A program made the position numbers and the translations under genes. From Bombella intestini (GTDB lineage Bacteria; Pseudomonadota; Alphaproteobacteria; Acetobacterales; Acetobacteraceae), in NCBI RefSeq assembly GCF_002003665.1, contig NZ_JATM01000001.1, positions 310,001-374,000 on the forward strand: 64,000 nt of DNA, given 5' to 3'. Every line of letters starts with the position of its first letter. Position 1 is the first letter of the stretch. The notes beneath the pieces are model-generated. The model did not search any database. It worked only from the letters and a program-made list of their open reading frames with translations, and was not told the DNA's origin. Below, in pieces: positions 1 to 9,116 of this stretch.

Positions 1-1
1 A

Positions 2-2038
2 CAGGTTATCGTAGTGGGGACGGGTAATGCTCTGTCTCGACAACGGCTAGATCAGGCTGTTGAAGGCCTGCAGCATATCGTCAGTGATAAGCTTCTGCCA
101 CAAGCGCAGCAACTGCAGCGAGCTGTGCCGCTTCTTGCTGGAGAGCGCATTCTGCTGTTGGAATCTGGCGTGCAATTGCTGCCAATGACTCTTCCTACCG
201 CTTTGACCTTCATGATGGAGGAAGGAACTGAAGGTGGCGGTAAACTGTTAACAAGCAGCAATACTGTACTAGAGGCAGGCAGCGCCGTGTGGCGTGATGG
301 TAGTATGACCTGCCACGGGCAAGGAGAGAAAGCACAAGCGCAATCCGTCAGTTTCCAGAGGATTGTAGAGGCTGTGCAGGGAGGGATGCTATTCTGCCAT
401 CGCAAGGGTCTGGAAGACGCTCTAGGGTATCTAGACGGACATAAAGCAGAACCTTTCTTTCCTTGTTTCTCCATAGCATTGAGAGCAACGGGAAGGACGT
501 TGTCATATTGGCCCACTGTTCAGGCCAAAATGCTAAATACTACGCCGGAAAATTATACAAGCCGGACCATGGAAAGGGAGGCATTACGGCGACTATTTCC
601 TATTTTTCTACCTGGACATGCCATAGCTGGGGGAAGTGTCAGAACCGGGAAAAGTTATCGCCCTCTTGTTATGATGGTTTTCCCTCATCTGCCACGTTTG
701 GTTGAGGGGGGGCCAACGCAGCGGATTATGCAGCAGATTGACGCTTTCCGCTGGCTAGGGTGGCGTGTGCTTATTGTCGGTCTGGACCGGAGGCATGAGG
801 ATCGGCTGGTTGTCCCTCATGACTATCCGGCTGATGTGGAATGCTGGCGGGGCATAGAGGATTTTCCATCCTTCTTGCGAGAATGGCAGGCCGACATGAA
901 GATGCTCTGGCTAAGTGGGACGCAGGTTCTTTCCAGCCTTGGCCCCGTTCTTGCGACAGGAGACTTTGCTGTCCAAGACAGGCTGATTGTTCTGGATACC
1001 GTCAATCAAGATGGCACGTCCCTCAAGGTTATGGAAGAACATCTACGGCGGCTGGTTGGTGTCGTAGATGAGCCGGCACGCCTCATGAGAGAGGCCCGGA
1101 AGGAGCTGGAATATGCTTGGCTCTGTCAGGGGATTGTAACAGGCGATGAGCGGACGGCTGCACTGTTGCACAGGCTGGGCTATGGCATTGTAACGTCTCT
1201 TCCTTACGCTGTTTCTTCTCGTCAGTTGGGGAGGGACGATGAATTTGGGCGGCGTCAGGGTATTCTTTTCCCCCTGTCCATCTATCGTACCGGGGATGCT
1301 GGGCATGATGGCTTTGACTGGTTTTGCCTTTCTGTAATGCCGCATCTGCAGCGTCACTTTGGCACACAGCCCTCTATCGGCATTGGGGGATATCATCACC
1401 CTCTGGTTGATTTAGGCTTCTATGAACGTTTGGCACCGCTGGACGGGCTGGCCGAGATGGACACGTTGCCGAGCATGATGGATCGCTGCCGTATTCTTAT
1501 GGATCCATCACGAGTTCTCACGACGCAGGCTACTGAAATACTGGAAGCCGCAGGGCGGGGTGTGCCGGCCGTATTGAATAGCGTCCAGATGGAGCGTCTT
1601 GGCTGGAAGGATGAAGAAGAAGCGTTGGATGGTGGGTTTAATGATCCGCAGCGCTTTGCCCAGCAGATCATCCGTCTTTATGAAGACCCGCAGCTTTGGA
1701 GTCGGATACGCCACAAAGCGCGTGACACGGTGCGTGAAAGGCATGGTCATGACCGTCTGCATAAGATGTTCGGACAATTTATCGAGACATTGCTTAAGGG
1801 GCCCACCACGATGGAACGGCCTTGTAGGGAGGAGAGCAGGCCACAGCGCCGGGCTTTTGCGCCATCCCCCTTGCGTATTGTGCTGAAACCAAGTGGCGAA
1901 GTGTTATCTGCTGTAAAAGAGAATTCAGAAGAGCTTGACGAGGAATTGGAAGACGAGCTCATGCCACTTCCCACCCGTTTGGGCGTGACATTGCCAGAGG
2001 AACAGCGGGGCCAGAAGGAGAATGCTGAAAATGAGTGA
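2..2038 (+). CDS. Two-domain glycosyltransferase, 5' end cut by window
   Basis: The reading frame is open to the first bases of the window. A GTG at 14 is possible, but the codons before it read smoothly as protein (QVIVVGTGN), so the true start probably lies upstream. The first ~200 residues resemble the end of a GT2 glycosyltransferase, with an aromatic and glycine-rich segment around GGMLFCHRKGLEDALG. From about residue 215 the protein looks like a GT4-type enzyme: an N-terminal Rossmann half with VEGGPTQRI and a C-terminal half with EILEAAGRGVPAVLN. The last ~50 residues are acidic. It probably transfers sugars to a surface polysaccharide; donor and acceptor are unknown. It overlaps the next gene by 8 bp. 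Confidence 0.65.
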   Translation, partial: QVIVVGTGNALSRQRLDQAVEGLQHIVSDKLLPQAQQLQRAVPLLAGERILLLESGVQLLPMTLPTALTFMMEEGTEGGGKLLTSSNTVLEAGSAVWRDGSMTCHGQGEKAQAQSVSFQRIVEAVQGGMLFCHRKGLEDALGYLDGHKAEPFFPCFSIALRATGRTLSYWPTVQAKMLNTTPENYTSRTMEREALRRLFPIFLPGHAIAGGSVRTGKSYRPLVMMVFPHLPRLVEGGPTQRIMQQIDAFRWLGWRVLIVGLDRRHEDRLVVPHDYPADVECWRGIEDFPSFLREWQADMKMLWLSGTQVLSSLGPVLATGDFAVQDRLIVLDTVNQDGTSLKVMEEHLRRLVGVVDEPARLMREARKELEYAWLCQGIVTGDERTAALLHRLGYGIVTSLPYAVSSRQLGRDDEFGRRQGILFPLSIYRTGDAGHDGFDWFCLSVMPHLQRHFGTQPSIGIGGYHHPLVDLGFYERLAPLDGLAEMDTLPSMMDRCRILMDPSRVLTTQATEILEAAGRGVPAVLNSVQMERLGWKDEEEALDGGFNDPQRFAQQIIRLYEDPQLWSRIRHKARDTVRERHGHDRLHKMFGQFIETLLKGPTTMERPCREESRPQRRAFAPSPLRIVLKPSGEVLSAVKENSEELDEELEDELMPLPTRLGVTLPEEQRGQKENAENE

Positions 2039-3446
2039 AAAAATGGCAGAAGTTCTCCGCTATGTGGAGAGCAATGGGGATGCCGCTTTGGAAAGGCTGT
2101 GTGATCTGCTGCGTATTCCCAGCATTTCTACACAAAAGCATCACTCTGCTGATTGCCGAAAAGCTGCGGGCTGGTTGGCTGATGAACTACGGGGGCTTGG
2201 TTTTACAGCTTCTCTTCGAGAGGTTTCGTGGGCGGAGCCGGGACACCCTATGGTGGTCGGACATGATGAAGCCAATGAAGAGAAGTTACAGAGCGGGCAG
2301 ACGCATGTTTTGTTTTATGGTCATTACGATGTGCAGCCGACAGACCCTGAAGTGCTTTGGAACACAGACCCGTTTAAACCTTGCCTGAAAGAAACTGATG
2401 ATGGCCGTAAAGTCATCGTGGCACGGGGGGCGAGTGATGATAAAGGGCAGGTGATGACCTTTATCGAGGCCTGCCGGGCGTGGAAGGCTGTCCATGGTGA
2501 ATTGCCTGTCGCCGTGAGTTTTCTACTGGAGGGTGAAGAAGAATCCGGTGGGGAGAATCTGCTACCCTTCCTCAAGGCGAATCTGGAGGAGTTAAAAGCC
2601 GATGTCGCTCTGATCTGCGACACTGCCATGCCGGACCGGAAGACACCCGCTATCACGACCTCTCTTCGTGGCACTGTGGCAGAGGAGATAGAACTTGTCG
2701 CTGCGTGTCAGGATCTTCATTCTGGCATGTATGGTAATGCAGCTGCCAATCCGGCTTTTCTGCTTTGTCAGATCATTAGTGGTCTGCGTGATGAGAAGGG
2801 GCGGGTTACACTGCCCGGTTTTTATGATGGCGTGACTGAACCAGATGAACAGGTACGTGCGCAGTGGCGGGCTCTTTATCCTGATGATGCGGCCCTACTG
2901 GAAGGTGTCGGTCTTTCTCAGGCGGCAGGGGAACGGGGATTCAGTGCTATTGAACAGACGTGGTGCCGTCCGAGTTTTGAAGTCAATGGCCTGACGGGTG
3001 GTTATCAAGATGACGGATTTAAGACCATTATTCCGGCACGGGCTTCCGCAAAATTGTCATTTCGTCTGGTACCAGGGCAGGACCCTCTAAAGATTCGAGA
3101 GGCGTTCCGGGCTTATGTTCGTGCCGCTCTTCCTGAAGATGTTGATGCTGTTTTTACGAGCCATGGAGCTTCCCCTGGCTTTGCGGTGAATGGCGAAAGT
3201 CCCTTTCTGCTGGCAACGTTGGAGGCATTAAGTTCGGAATGGGGACAGCGGGCCGTCATGACTGGGTGCGGAGGATCGATCCCGGTAGCCGAGGAAATTC
3301 GTGAAGCCCTCGGGATGGATGCACTCATGGTTGGCTTTGCCCAGGCTGATGATCGGATTCATTCGCCCAATGAGCAGTATGGTCTGGATTCGTTCTTCCA
3401 TGGCATCCGCTCATGGGTGCGTATACTGGCAGCTCTGGCACGCTGA
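2031..3446 (+). CDS. M20 family zinc dipeptidase
   Basis: A cytosolic metallopeptidase of the M20 dipeptidase/carboxypeptidase group. Visible metal-site motifs are GHYDVQP (His near residue 98), ARGASDDKGQ (Asp near 136) and EGEEESGG (the catalytic Glu-Glu pair). The dimerisation lid follows and the catalytic fold resumes towards the end. An ATG also exists at 2022, but the AAGGAG at 2015-2020 is one base from it and ten from the ATG at 2031, so 2031 is preferred. The length (471 aa) is normal for the family. The likely role is hydrolysis of small peptides; the exact substrate cannot be read from sequence. Confidence 0.85.
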   Translation: MSEKMAEVLRYVESNGDAALERLCDLLRIPSISTQKHHSADCRKAAGWLADELRGLGFTASLREVSWAEPGHPMVVGHDEANEEKLQSGQTHVLFYGHYDVQPTDPEVLWNTDPFKPCLKETDDGRKVIVARGASDDKGQVMTFIEACRAWKAVHGELPVAVSFLLEGEEESGGENLLPFLKANLEELKADVALICDTAMPDRKTPAITTSLRGTVAEEIELVAACQDLHSGMYGNAAANPAFLLCQIISGLRDEKGRVTLPGFYDGVTEPDEQVRAQWRALYPDDAALLEGVGLSQAAGERGFSAIEQTWCRPSFEVNGLTGGYQDDGFKTIIPARASAKLSFRLVPGQDPLKIREAFRAYVRAALPEDVDAVFTSHGASPGFAVNGESPFLLATLEALSSEWGQRAVMTGCGGSIPVAEEIREALGMDALMVGFAQADDRIHSPNEQYGLDSFFHGIRSWVRILAALAR

Positions 3447-3464
3447 TTCCTATAGGAGGCCGAT

Positions 3465-4469
3465 ATGGCATTGCCCATTGCTCTGACTATGGGAGACCCA
3501 GCTGGCATAGGGCCAGAACTGACACGTCGTGTATGGAGCAACCTTAAGGCCAGCGGGCGGGTGTTTTTCTGGATAGGTGACCCCGCTCTATTGGGGGCGA
3601 ACACTCCATATCGTGAGATACGACATCCCTCAGAAGCGGCCTCCTGTTTTGTTGATGCATTGCCCGTGCTGCCGTTATCTTGCCCGGAGCCGGTTTATTC
3701 TGGCTGTCCTTCGCCGGGCAATGCCGTAACGGTAATTGAGAGTATCAGAAAGGCCGTTCATTACACGTTAGAAGGTGCTGCCAGTGCTGTTGTGACGAAT
3801 CCGATTGCCAAGCATGTGCTTATGGCATCCGGCTTTCCTCATCCGGGACATACAGAGTTTCTTGCAGCGTTATGTGGAGCGACTGGGCAAGAGGTTATGA
3901 TGTTGGCCTGCCCGGAGCTCAGGGTCACGCTGACTAGCGTCCATATTCCTTTAAAGAAAGCTATTGATACACTTTCGACAGATCGGATCGTTGCCGTGTC
4001 ACGAGTGACAGAAGCGTCACTTCGGCGGGATTTTGGCCTTCCTCAGCCACGGCTTGCCGTAGCAGGCTTGAATCCTCATGCCGGGGAAAATGGTATGATG
4101 GGGGGTGAGGAGATGCGGATCATCCAGCCTGCTGTGGAGGCCCTTCGCAGAGAAGGAATGAATGTAATCGGTCCTATGCCGCCCGATACGATGTTCAGCG
4201 CAGCTGCCCGTCCTCGGTATGATGCGGCTATTTGTTTATATCACGATCAAGGGTTGATCCCAGTTAAGACGCTAGACATGGCCGGAGGTGTGAATATCAC
4301 GTTAGGGCTGCCTATTATTCGCACTTCGCCGGACCACGGCACGGCCTTTGATATTGCTGTCGGGCCGGAAGAAACAGGAAAGGCAAGTATTTCAAGCCTT
4401 TTGTCTGCTCTCGCTATGGCCCATGATATGGCTCTCCAGCGTGTCATGAGTGATGCGCAGACTTCATGA
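3465..4469 (+). CDS. pdxA: 4-hydroxythreonine-4-phosphate dehydrogenase PdxA
   Basis: PdxA oxidises 4-phosphohydroxy-L-threonine in the DXP-dependent route to pyridoxal phosphate. The N-terminus carries the family hallmark [12 protein letters not shown]. Further family segments are the GHTEFLA region, LNPHAGENG with its metal-binding His, [10 protein letters not shown], and the terminal [12 protein letters not shown]. The length of 334 aa is typical. A GGAGG-like ribosome site (taggagg) lies just before the ATG. The next gene is pdxJ, which uses the PdxA product, so the pair forms a short B6 operon. Confidence 0.96.
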   Translation: MALPIALTMGDPAGIGPELTRRVWSNLKASGRVFFWIGDPALLGANTPYREIRHPSEAASCFVDALPVLPLSCPEPVYSGCPSPGNAVTVIESIRKAVHYTLEGAASAVVTNPIAKHVLMASGFPHPGHTEFLAALCGATGQEVMMLACPELRVTLTSVHIPLKKAIDTLSTDRIVAVSRVTEASLRRDFGLPQPRLAVAGLNPHAGENGMMGGEEMRIIQPAVEALRREGMNVIGPMPPDTMFSAAARPRYDAAICLYHDQGLIPVKTLDMAGGVNITLGLPIIRTSPDHGTAFDIAVGPEETGKASISSLLSALAMAHDMALQRVMSDAQTS

Positions 4470-4488
4470 AGAGGGAAAGGAACGGTCC

Positions 4489-5184
4489 ATGATCCGTCTT
4501 GGTATCAATGTTGACCATGTTGCGACATTGCGTAACGCACGGGGGGAGTGTTACCCGGACCCTGTCCGTGCCGCTAAACTTGCTTTAGAGCATGGGGCTG
4601 ATGGCATCACTGCCCATCTACGTGAGGACCGCCGTCATATTCGGGATGAGGATATCAGACGCCTTAGGGATCTGTCTGCACCTCTCAATTTCGAAATGGC
4701 AGTTACGGATGAGATGGTCGCTATGGCCTGTGACCTGAAACCTCACGCTTGTTGTCTCGTCCCTGAAAGGCGGGAAGAACTGACAACCGAAGGGGGGCTT
4801 GATGTCGTAGGATTGCGGGATAGCATAGCGTCGCCTATCAAAAGTCTTCTGGAAGCAGGTATCCGTGTTTCATTATTCATTGACCCAGAACCAGAAGCTA
4901 TCCGTACGGCAGCTGCGCTGGGCGCTCCGGTGATTGAACTGCACACGGGGGCTTATGCTTTGGGGAAGGAAGGAGAGTTGGAGCGTCTGCACAAGGCTGC
5001 CCAAATCGCTATAGAATGTGGTCTGGAACTTCATGCAGGGCATGGGCTGACCTATGAAAATGTGTCTCCCATTACAAAACTACCAGGCTTGAGAGAACTC
5101 AATATTGGGCATTTTCTGATTAGTGAGGCTGTTTTTGTAGGGTTGGGAGCATCTGTACGGCGAATGAAAGATCTACTTTCTTAA
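4489..5184 (+). CDS. pdxJ: Pyridoxine 5'-phosphate synthase PdxJ
   Basis: PdxJ condenses 1-deoxyxylulose 5-phosphate with the PdxA product to make pyridoxine 5'-phosphate. It is a TIM barrel with the canonical start [17 protein letters not shown], the [18 protein letters not shown] segment with the catalytic Glu/His, FEMAV, and the phosphate-binding end [12 protein letters not shown] and LNIGHFLI. The open frame extends upstream to GTG 4450 inside pdxA, but the family start matches ATG 4489, which has a GGGAAAGGA ribosome site. It therefore begins about 20 bases after pdxA ends. 231 aa. Confidence 0.96.
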   Translation: MIRLGINVDHVATLRNARGECYPDPVRAAKLALEHGADGITAHLREDRRHIRDEDIRRLRDLSAPLNFEMAVTDEMVAMACDLKPHACCLVPERREELTTEGGLDVVGLRDSIASPIKSLLEAGIRVSLFIDPEPEAIRTAAALGAPVIELHTGAYALGKEGELERLHKAAQIAIECGLELHAGHGLTYENVSPITKLPGLRELNIGHFLISEAVFVGLGASVRRMKDLLS

Positions 5185-5201
5185 AACAAGTAGCTTTTTA
5201 T

Positions 5202-5233
5202 GGAGAGTTTCCTTGCCGGTGCGGAAACTCTCC
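5202..5233. terminator. Hairpin between pdxJ and the lipoprotein gene
   Basis: An 11-bp perfect inverted repeat: GGAGAGTTTCC at 5202-5212 and GGAAACTCTCC at 5223-5233 around a 10-base loop. It sits between two convergent genes. The flanks are only moderately T-rich (TGTTGTTGTT on +), so termination efficiency is uncertain. Confidence 0.6.
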
Positions 5234-5241
5234 TGTTGTTG

Positions 5242-5952
5242 TTACTTGGATTGCATGTTGATGATGGGCAAGCCGTCATTACCCTGATGGATGTTGAGCA
5301 ATCCATTATTCCGATAGACCTTCGGGATAGCTCCATCCTTAGGGGCGGGCTGGATAAGAGGTTCGCCCGGCTTATGATCGTAGTTTGGAACAAACTTGCC
5401 CGATTTGTCGGAATAGGTAGCCTCCGGACGCTGCTCCTCTGTCGGCATAGAATGGAAAGCTGAGATCGGTCCCATTGGCCAGAAGCCCGGGGCACTACGC
5501 ATTGTTCCTTCAGGCTGTCGTGCGCAGCCGCGGGTGATCATAGAGCAGATACCATCTTCACCTACATATTCGTCATTGTCCCCCGCGTAATGGATCTCAG
5601 AAATGCGGTCATGGTCAATACGGACGAGCATACGGCATGCTGAACCCGGTTTTCCAAAAAGCTGTTGATACCCGTTGATAACATCAGGGATATTGATAGG
5701 AAAAAGAGACGTACCCTGCGTACTGCTGACTGTCGCAACAGAGCGGGTTATATCATATTCCCATATGGCAACATCATTGGTAAGGGCTTTGGTAGAGTTG
5801 GGAGCTCCCGCGCAGGCCTGTAGATCAAATGTTGTCATGCCCACCATTTCATATTGTGCTTTGTGAGCTTCTAGAGCATCCCAGTAACCACAAGCAGACA
5901 AAGGTATGGGTAGTAGACAGGTAAGCCGGAATAGGATTTTCCGAAACGTCAT
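5242..5952 (-). CDS. Uncharacterised lipoprotein
   Basis: The N-terminus is a lipoprotein signal: a basic start, a hydrophobic stretch and the lipobox LSAC with Cys near residue 21. The following segment (GMTTFDLQACAGAPN...WEYDI) resembles the small SmpA/BamE-like fold that measures gene-product stability in outer-membrane assembly, but this is only a pattern match. The last ~90 residues are rich in Pro, Gly and Asn and look unstructured. A GGAGAGAG ribosome site precedes the ATG. It is divergent from the DUF3126 gene. Probably anchored in the outer membrane facing the periplasm; function unknown. Confidence 0.7.
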   Translation of the reverse strand: MTFRKILFRLTCLLPIPLSACGYWDALEAHKAQYEMVGMTTFDLQACAGAPNSTKALTNDVAIWEYDITRSVATVSSTQGTSLFPINIPDVINGYQQLFGKPGSACRMLVRIDHDRISEIHYAGDNDEYVGEDGICSMITRGCARQPEGTMRSAPGFWPMGPISAFHSMPTEEQRPEATYSDKSGKFVPNYDHKPGEPLIQPAPKDGAIPKVYRNNGLLNIHQGNDGLPIINMQSK

Positions 5953-6090
5953 TCTCTCTCCATAAGAGTAGAAAGGCAGGTAAGTATGAGATGCTGTATC
6001 ATGTTTTTCTTTCTGTCGGAAAGATGGGTTTTAGTCTCCGGAGCAATCGGTTAGAGAGGAGGGCCGTTTCCCCTTTTTGGAGTTTTCTTT

Positions 6091-6315
6091 ATGGCCGATA
6101 TTTCAGCTGCTGAAGCCCCCCGTTTGCAGAAAGCACTACGCCGTCTTTTGGGTTCGCCAGAATTGACGGTGCAGCTTCCACCCCGTAAGGGCATGAGTGT
6201 CGAAATTGCAGTGGCTGGTGAGGTCGTTGGAACCGTTTATCGTGATGAAGATGAAGGCGAAGTATCTTACGCCATCAATATGACGGTATTGGAAGAAGAT
6301 CTACCCCCAGCCTGA
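6091..6315 (+). CDS. DUF3126 family small protein
   Basis: A 74-residue protein matching the alphaproteobacterial DUF3126 pattern: an N-terminal helix ending in LQKALRRLLGSPELTV, a beta region with VVGTVYRDEDEGEVSYAINM, and an acidic end (LEEDL). It has no signal peptide or membrane segment, so it should be cytosolic. The family is widespread in alphaproteobacteria but has no established function. It is a single-gene unit with a GGAG ribosome site and a strong terminator directly after it. Confidence 0.85.
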   Translation: MADISAAEAPRLQKALRRLLGSPELTVQLPPRKGMSVEIAVAGEVVGTVYRDEDEGEVSYAINMTVLEEDLPPA

Positions 6316-6340
6316 TCAACGGGATAGTTTGTTGATCAGA

Positions 6341-6373
6341 ACCTCTCACCCTAAAAGGTGAGAGGTTTTTTTT
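6341..6373 (+). terminator. Rho-independent terminator after DUF3126 gene
   Basis: A 10-bp stem, ACCTCTCACC (6341-6350) with GGTGAGAGGT (6357-6366), a six-base loop, then a run of T to 6373. Confidence 0.93.
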
Positions 6374-6386
6374 ATGTCTTTTGCCT

Positions 6387-8156
6387 TCACGATAGAGGTG
6401 CACAATTACGCTTCAGCCAAGGATGAAGCTCTGTTTCCAACAGTGGGAGCAATTTGTCTAAAACCACAGCGTGATAGCGGTCTAACCAGTGACGCTCTTC
6501 TGTGGTTAGTTGCTCTATGGCAATCAGTCTGCGATCAATAGGTGTATGAGTTAGAACCTCGAACTCAAGGGAAGGTCGAGTGCCTTCGGGAAGGGAGCTT
6601 TCTCGTACAAGAAGCAGATTTTCAATACGGATGCCATAAGCCCCGACTTCGTAATAACCTGGCTCATTGGAGAGAATCATTCCCGGCACAAGGCCAGTTG
6701 GTCGTGGTGCCACGGAAATGGATTGAGGCCCTTCATGCACGGAAAGATAGCTGCCGATGCCGTGGCCTGTTCCGTGATCAAAGTCTAGCCCTTGATTCCA
6801 GAGGGCTGAGCGAGCGAGACTATCCAGTCGGTAACCGGGGAGCCCCACGGGGAAGCGTTGGCGGCTGAGGGCGATATGACCTTTCAGAACAGCTGTAAAG
6901 GCTTGTCGGATGGCAGGGGGGGCTTCATCCGGACCGGTCCAGACTGTTCGTGTAATGTCCGTAGTGCCGAAAGGATATTGAGCACCGCTATCAACCAGAT
7001 AGACGCTATTCTCCTGAAGTATGCTATCACGCCCAACCTCTGCCCGATAATGGGGGTAGGCTCCATTCTGTCCAGCTGCTGAAATTGTCTCGAAACTAGG
7101 ACCTTTATAGGCTGGAGACATAGCCCGGAAAGTTTCAAGTTTTTCCGCCAGTTCTGTTTCATGATGGCCAATACCATGCTCTTCCAGCCAGTAGAGGAAA
7201 CGAGCAAGGGCAATGCTATCCAACTCATGCGCTTGACGACTGCCATCCTGCTCTACAACCGTTTTGATGGCCTTCGGAAGGGTGCAAATATCCGTTGCAT
7301 CAATAATGTGAGCTCCGGCCTCCTTGAGCATCATGTTAAACCAGACGGGCGTGGTCGCCGGGTCTACTCGGACCACTTTGCTGGAAAGAGCCTTCAGAGC
7401 ATCGGGAAGTTCATCAGGGTGTCGTGGGTGTATGCCTGAATCTTCAATTTCATCATGAAAACGTGAAGCATCGGCGAAAATAGTCGCCGTGCTGTCAGCA
7501 TGAAGGATACCATAGGCGTGAGCGACGGGGGTCATAGCAATATCTTGCCCCCTGATGTTTAGAAGCCAAGCAAGGGACGGACAGTCCGCAAGGATGATGG
7601 CGTCCTGTCCTTCTTCACGCAGCTGCTGAGCCAGACGATTCCGTTTGCTCTGGCTGGTTTCGCCCGTAAGGTTGAAAGGCTGATGATAAATCAGATCAGC
7701 TGGTGGAGGTGGCTGATCGTGCCAAGCCAAATCAATCGGGTTTTCAGATAAAGGAATTAACTGAACTCCAGCAGTTTGCCATGAGGAGAGATCCCTTTGG
7801 CTGGTCAATCTGGGATCATATCCAATACGTAGACCTTGTCCATTCTGGGATAGCCACTGCCGGGGAGGAACGTGCCCGCTATGATGGGTTTTCCATAAAG
7901 TGGAAGGTGCTTGTTCGGCCATTTGGACTGTGTAGCGGCCATCTGAAAAGACGCTGCCTTTTTCTTCCAGAAGAATGGCAAGCCCAGCACTGCCAGTAAA
8001 CCCTGTTAACCAAGCTAGTCTTTCGGAATGTGGGGCGACATATTCCCCTAAATATTCATCACCACGCGTGATGATGAAGCCAGAAATACCGAGCTTATTG
8101 AAATATTGGCGAACGAGGGCAGGACGTTCCTGTAGGGGGATGGAAGAGAGAGACAC
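6387..8156 (-). CDS. pepP: Xaa-Pro aminopeptidase (M24B, aminopeptidase P)
   Basis: Removes N-terminal residues that precede proline. At 589 aa it belongs to the long, three-domain aminopeptidase P form rather than the ~440-aa E. coli type. Two creatinase-like N-terminal domains are followed by the pita-bread catalytic domain. The five metal ligands are all visible: D389 (VDSGAQY), D400 (TTDITRT), H465 (HGTGHGIGSY), E498 (SNEPGYY) and E512 (RIENLL). The extra C-terminal segment of this subfamily is present. It is the last gene of a minus-strand run uvrD-prmA-pepP and starts 33 bases after prmA ends. Confidence 0.92.
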   Translation of the reverse strand: MSLSSIPLQERPALVRQYFNKLGISGFIITRGDEYLGEYVAPHSERLAWLTGFTGSAGLAILLEEKGSVFSDGRYTVQMAEQAPSTLWKTHHSGHVPPRQWLSQNGQGLRIGYDPRLTSQRDLSSWQTAGVQLIPLSENPIDLAWHDQPPPPADLIYHQPFNLTGETSQSKRNRLAQQLREEGQDAIILADCPSLAWLLNIRGQDIAMTPVAHAYGILHADSTATIFADASRFHDEIEDSGIHPRHPDELPDALKALSSKVVRVDPATTPVWFNMMLKEAGAHIIDATDICTLPKAIKTVVEQDGSRQAHELDSIALARFLYWLEEHGIGHHETELAEKLETFRAMSPAYKGPSFETISAAGQNGAYPHYRAEVGRDSILQENSVYLVDSGAQYPFGTTDITRTVWTGPDEAPPAIRQAFTAVLKGHIALSRQRFPVGLPGYRLDSLARSALWNQGLDFDHGTGHGIGSYLSVHEGPQSISVAPRPTGLVPGMILSNEPGYYEVGAYGIRIENLLLVRESSLPEGTRPSLEFEVLTHTPIDRRLIAIEQLTTEERHWLDRYHAVVLDKLLPLLETELHPWLKRNCAPLS

Positions 8157-8189
8157 AAGGCCACCATTGAAAAAATGAAAGGAAGAAGG

Positions 8190-9116
8190 TTAGGCGGGTT
8201 TCCGAAGGATGAGTGTACTCCAGGGGCCTTCTCGGAGCTGTTTTTCTAGGACTAGGCCTTGTCTCTGGTGGGCTACCAGTACCATACGGGCTTGCGTATT
8301 GAGCAGCCCAGCTAGAATGGCCGTTCCCCCAGCTTGAAGATTACGGGCAAGGTCCTTGGCCATGCGACACAGCGGGCGGGCTAGAATATTGGCAAATACA
8401 AGGTCATACGGTGCGTTCCGGCGGACAGCTTCTGTATGCCAGCCATTGCCGAAGCGGCAGTCAAGCAGTGGACCGATACCGTTCAGCCGAGCATTCGAGG
8501 CAGCGACACGGACGGACCATGGCTCAATATCTACGGCTAGAACAGGGCGATGGAGTAGACTAGCCGCTGCCATAGCAAGAATACCCGACCCACACCCCAT
8601 ATCTAGAATATGCCGGGGGTGGCGATGGGCGATCATTTCCAATGCCCTCAGGCACCCACGAGTAGAGCCATGTTCTCCAGAGCCAAAGGCAATGCCGGCA
8701 TCTAATGTGATGTTTAGCTTGTTAGAAGGGGGTGTTTCCTGCAAATGCGTTCCTCGGATGCAGAAACGCCGGCCTACATATTGTGGAGGGAAAGCCTCCT
8801 GCGTGCGTGCAAGCCAGCCTTCAGCCTCGATATTCTGTCGGTGTAGGGGAGCTTCAACACCTGTCATAGCACGAACAAGGGCTAGGGCATTGTCCAACTC
8901 CTCTTCGTTCCGGCCCTTTTCCTTAACGGCTTCTAGCCGCCAGTAACGCTGCTCATCATCTTCTTCAAACATCCCGACTGTGTCGCACACTCCAAGAAGA
9001 GCTTGTTCGAAGAGAGGTACATGCATTTCCTCTACTACGATGGAGAGTGTTTCCAGTGCCCGGGCGTGGCGGGTACCAATATGGGACGGGGCGATGGAAC
9101 TTTGTTTGGTCTTCAC
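8190..9116 (-). CDS. prmA: Ribosomal protein L11 methyltransferase PrmA
   Basis: An S-adenosylmethionine-dependent methyltransferase that modifies ribosomal protein L11. The N-terminal substrate-recognition domain is followed by the SAM-binding core with motif I (ILDMGCGSGILAMAA), the acidic end of strand 2 (AVDIEPWSV) and motif IV (DLVFANILARPL), in which Asn-Ile-Leu is typical of PrmA. FGSGEHGSTRGCL before motif I is also characteristic. 308 aa, normal length. Its start overlaps the end of uvrD by 4 bp (ATGA), so translation is likely coupled. Confidence 0.94.
   Translation of the reverse strand: MKTKQSSIAPSHIGTRHARALETLSIVVEEMHVPLFEQALLGVCDTVGMFEEDDEQRYWRLEAVKEKGRNEEELDNALALVRAMTGVEAPLHRQNIEAEGWLARTQEAFPPQYVGRRFCIRGTHLQETPPSNKLNITLDAGIAFGSGEHGSTRGCLRALEMIAHRHPRHILDMGCGSGILAMAAASLLHRPVLAVDIEPWSVRVAASNARLNGIGPLLDCRFGNGWHTEAVRRNAPYDLVFANILARPLCRMAKDLARNLQAGGTAILAGLLNTQARMVLVAHQRQGLVLEKQLREGPWSTLILRKPA

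Noticed and set aside
5200-5463. Plus-strand open frame opposite the lipoprotein gene
   Set aside because: Begins in the hairpin and is the shadow of the minus-strand lipoprotein.
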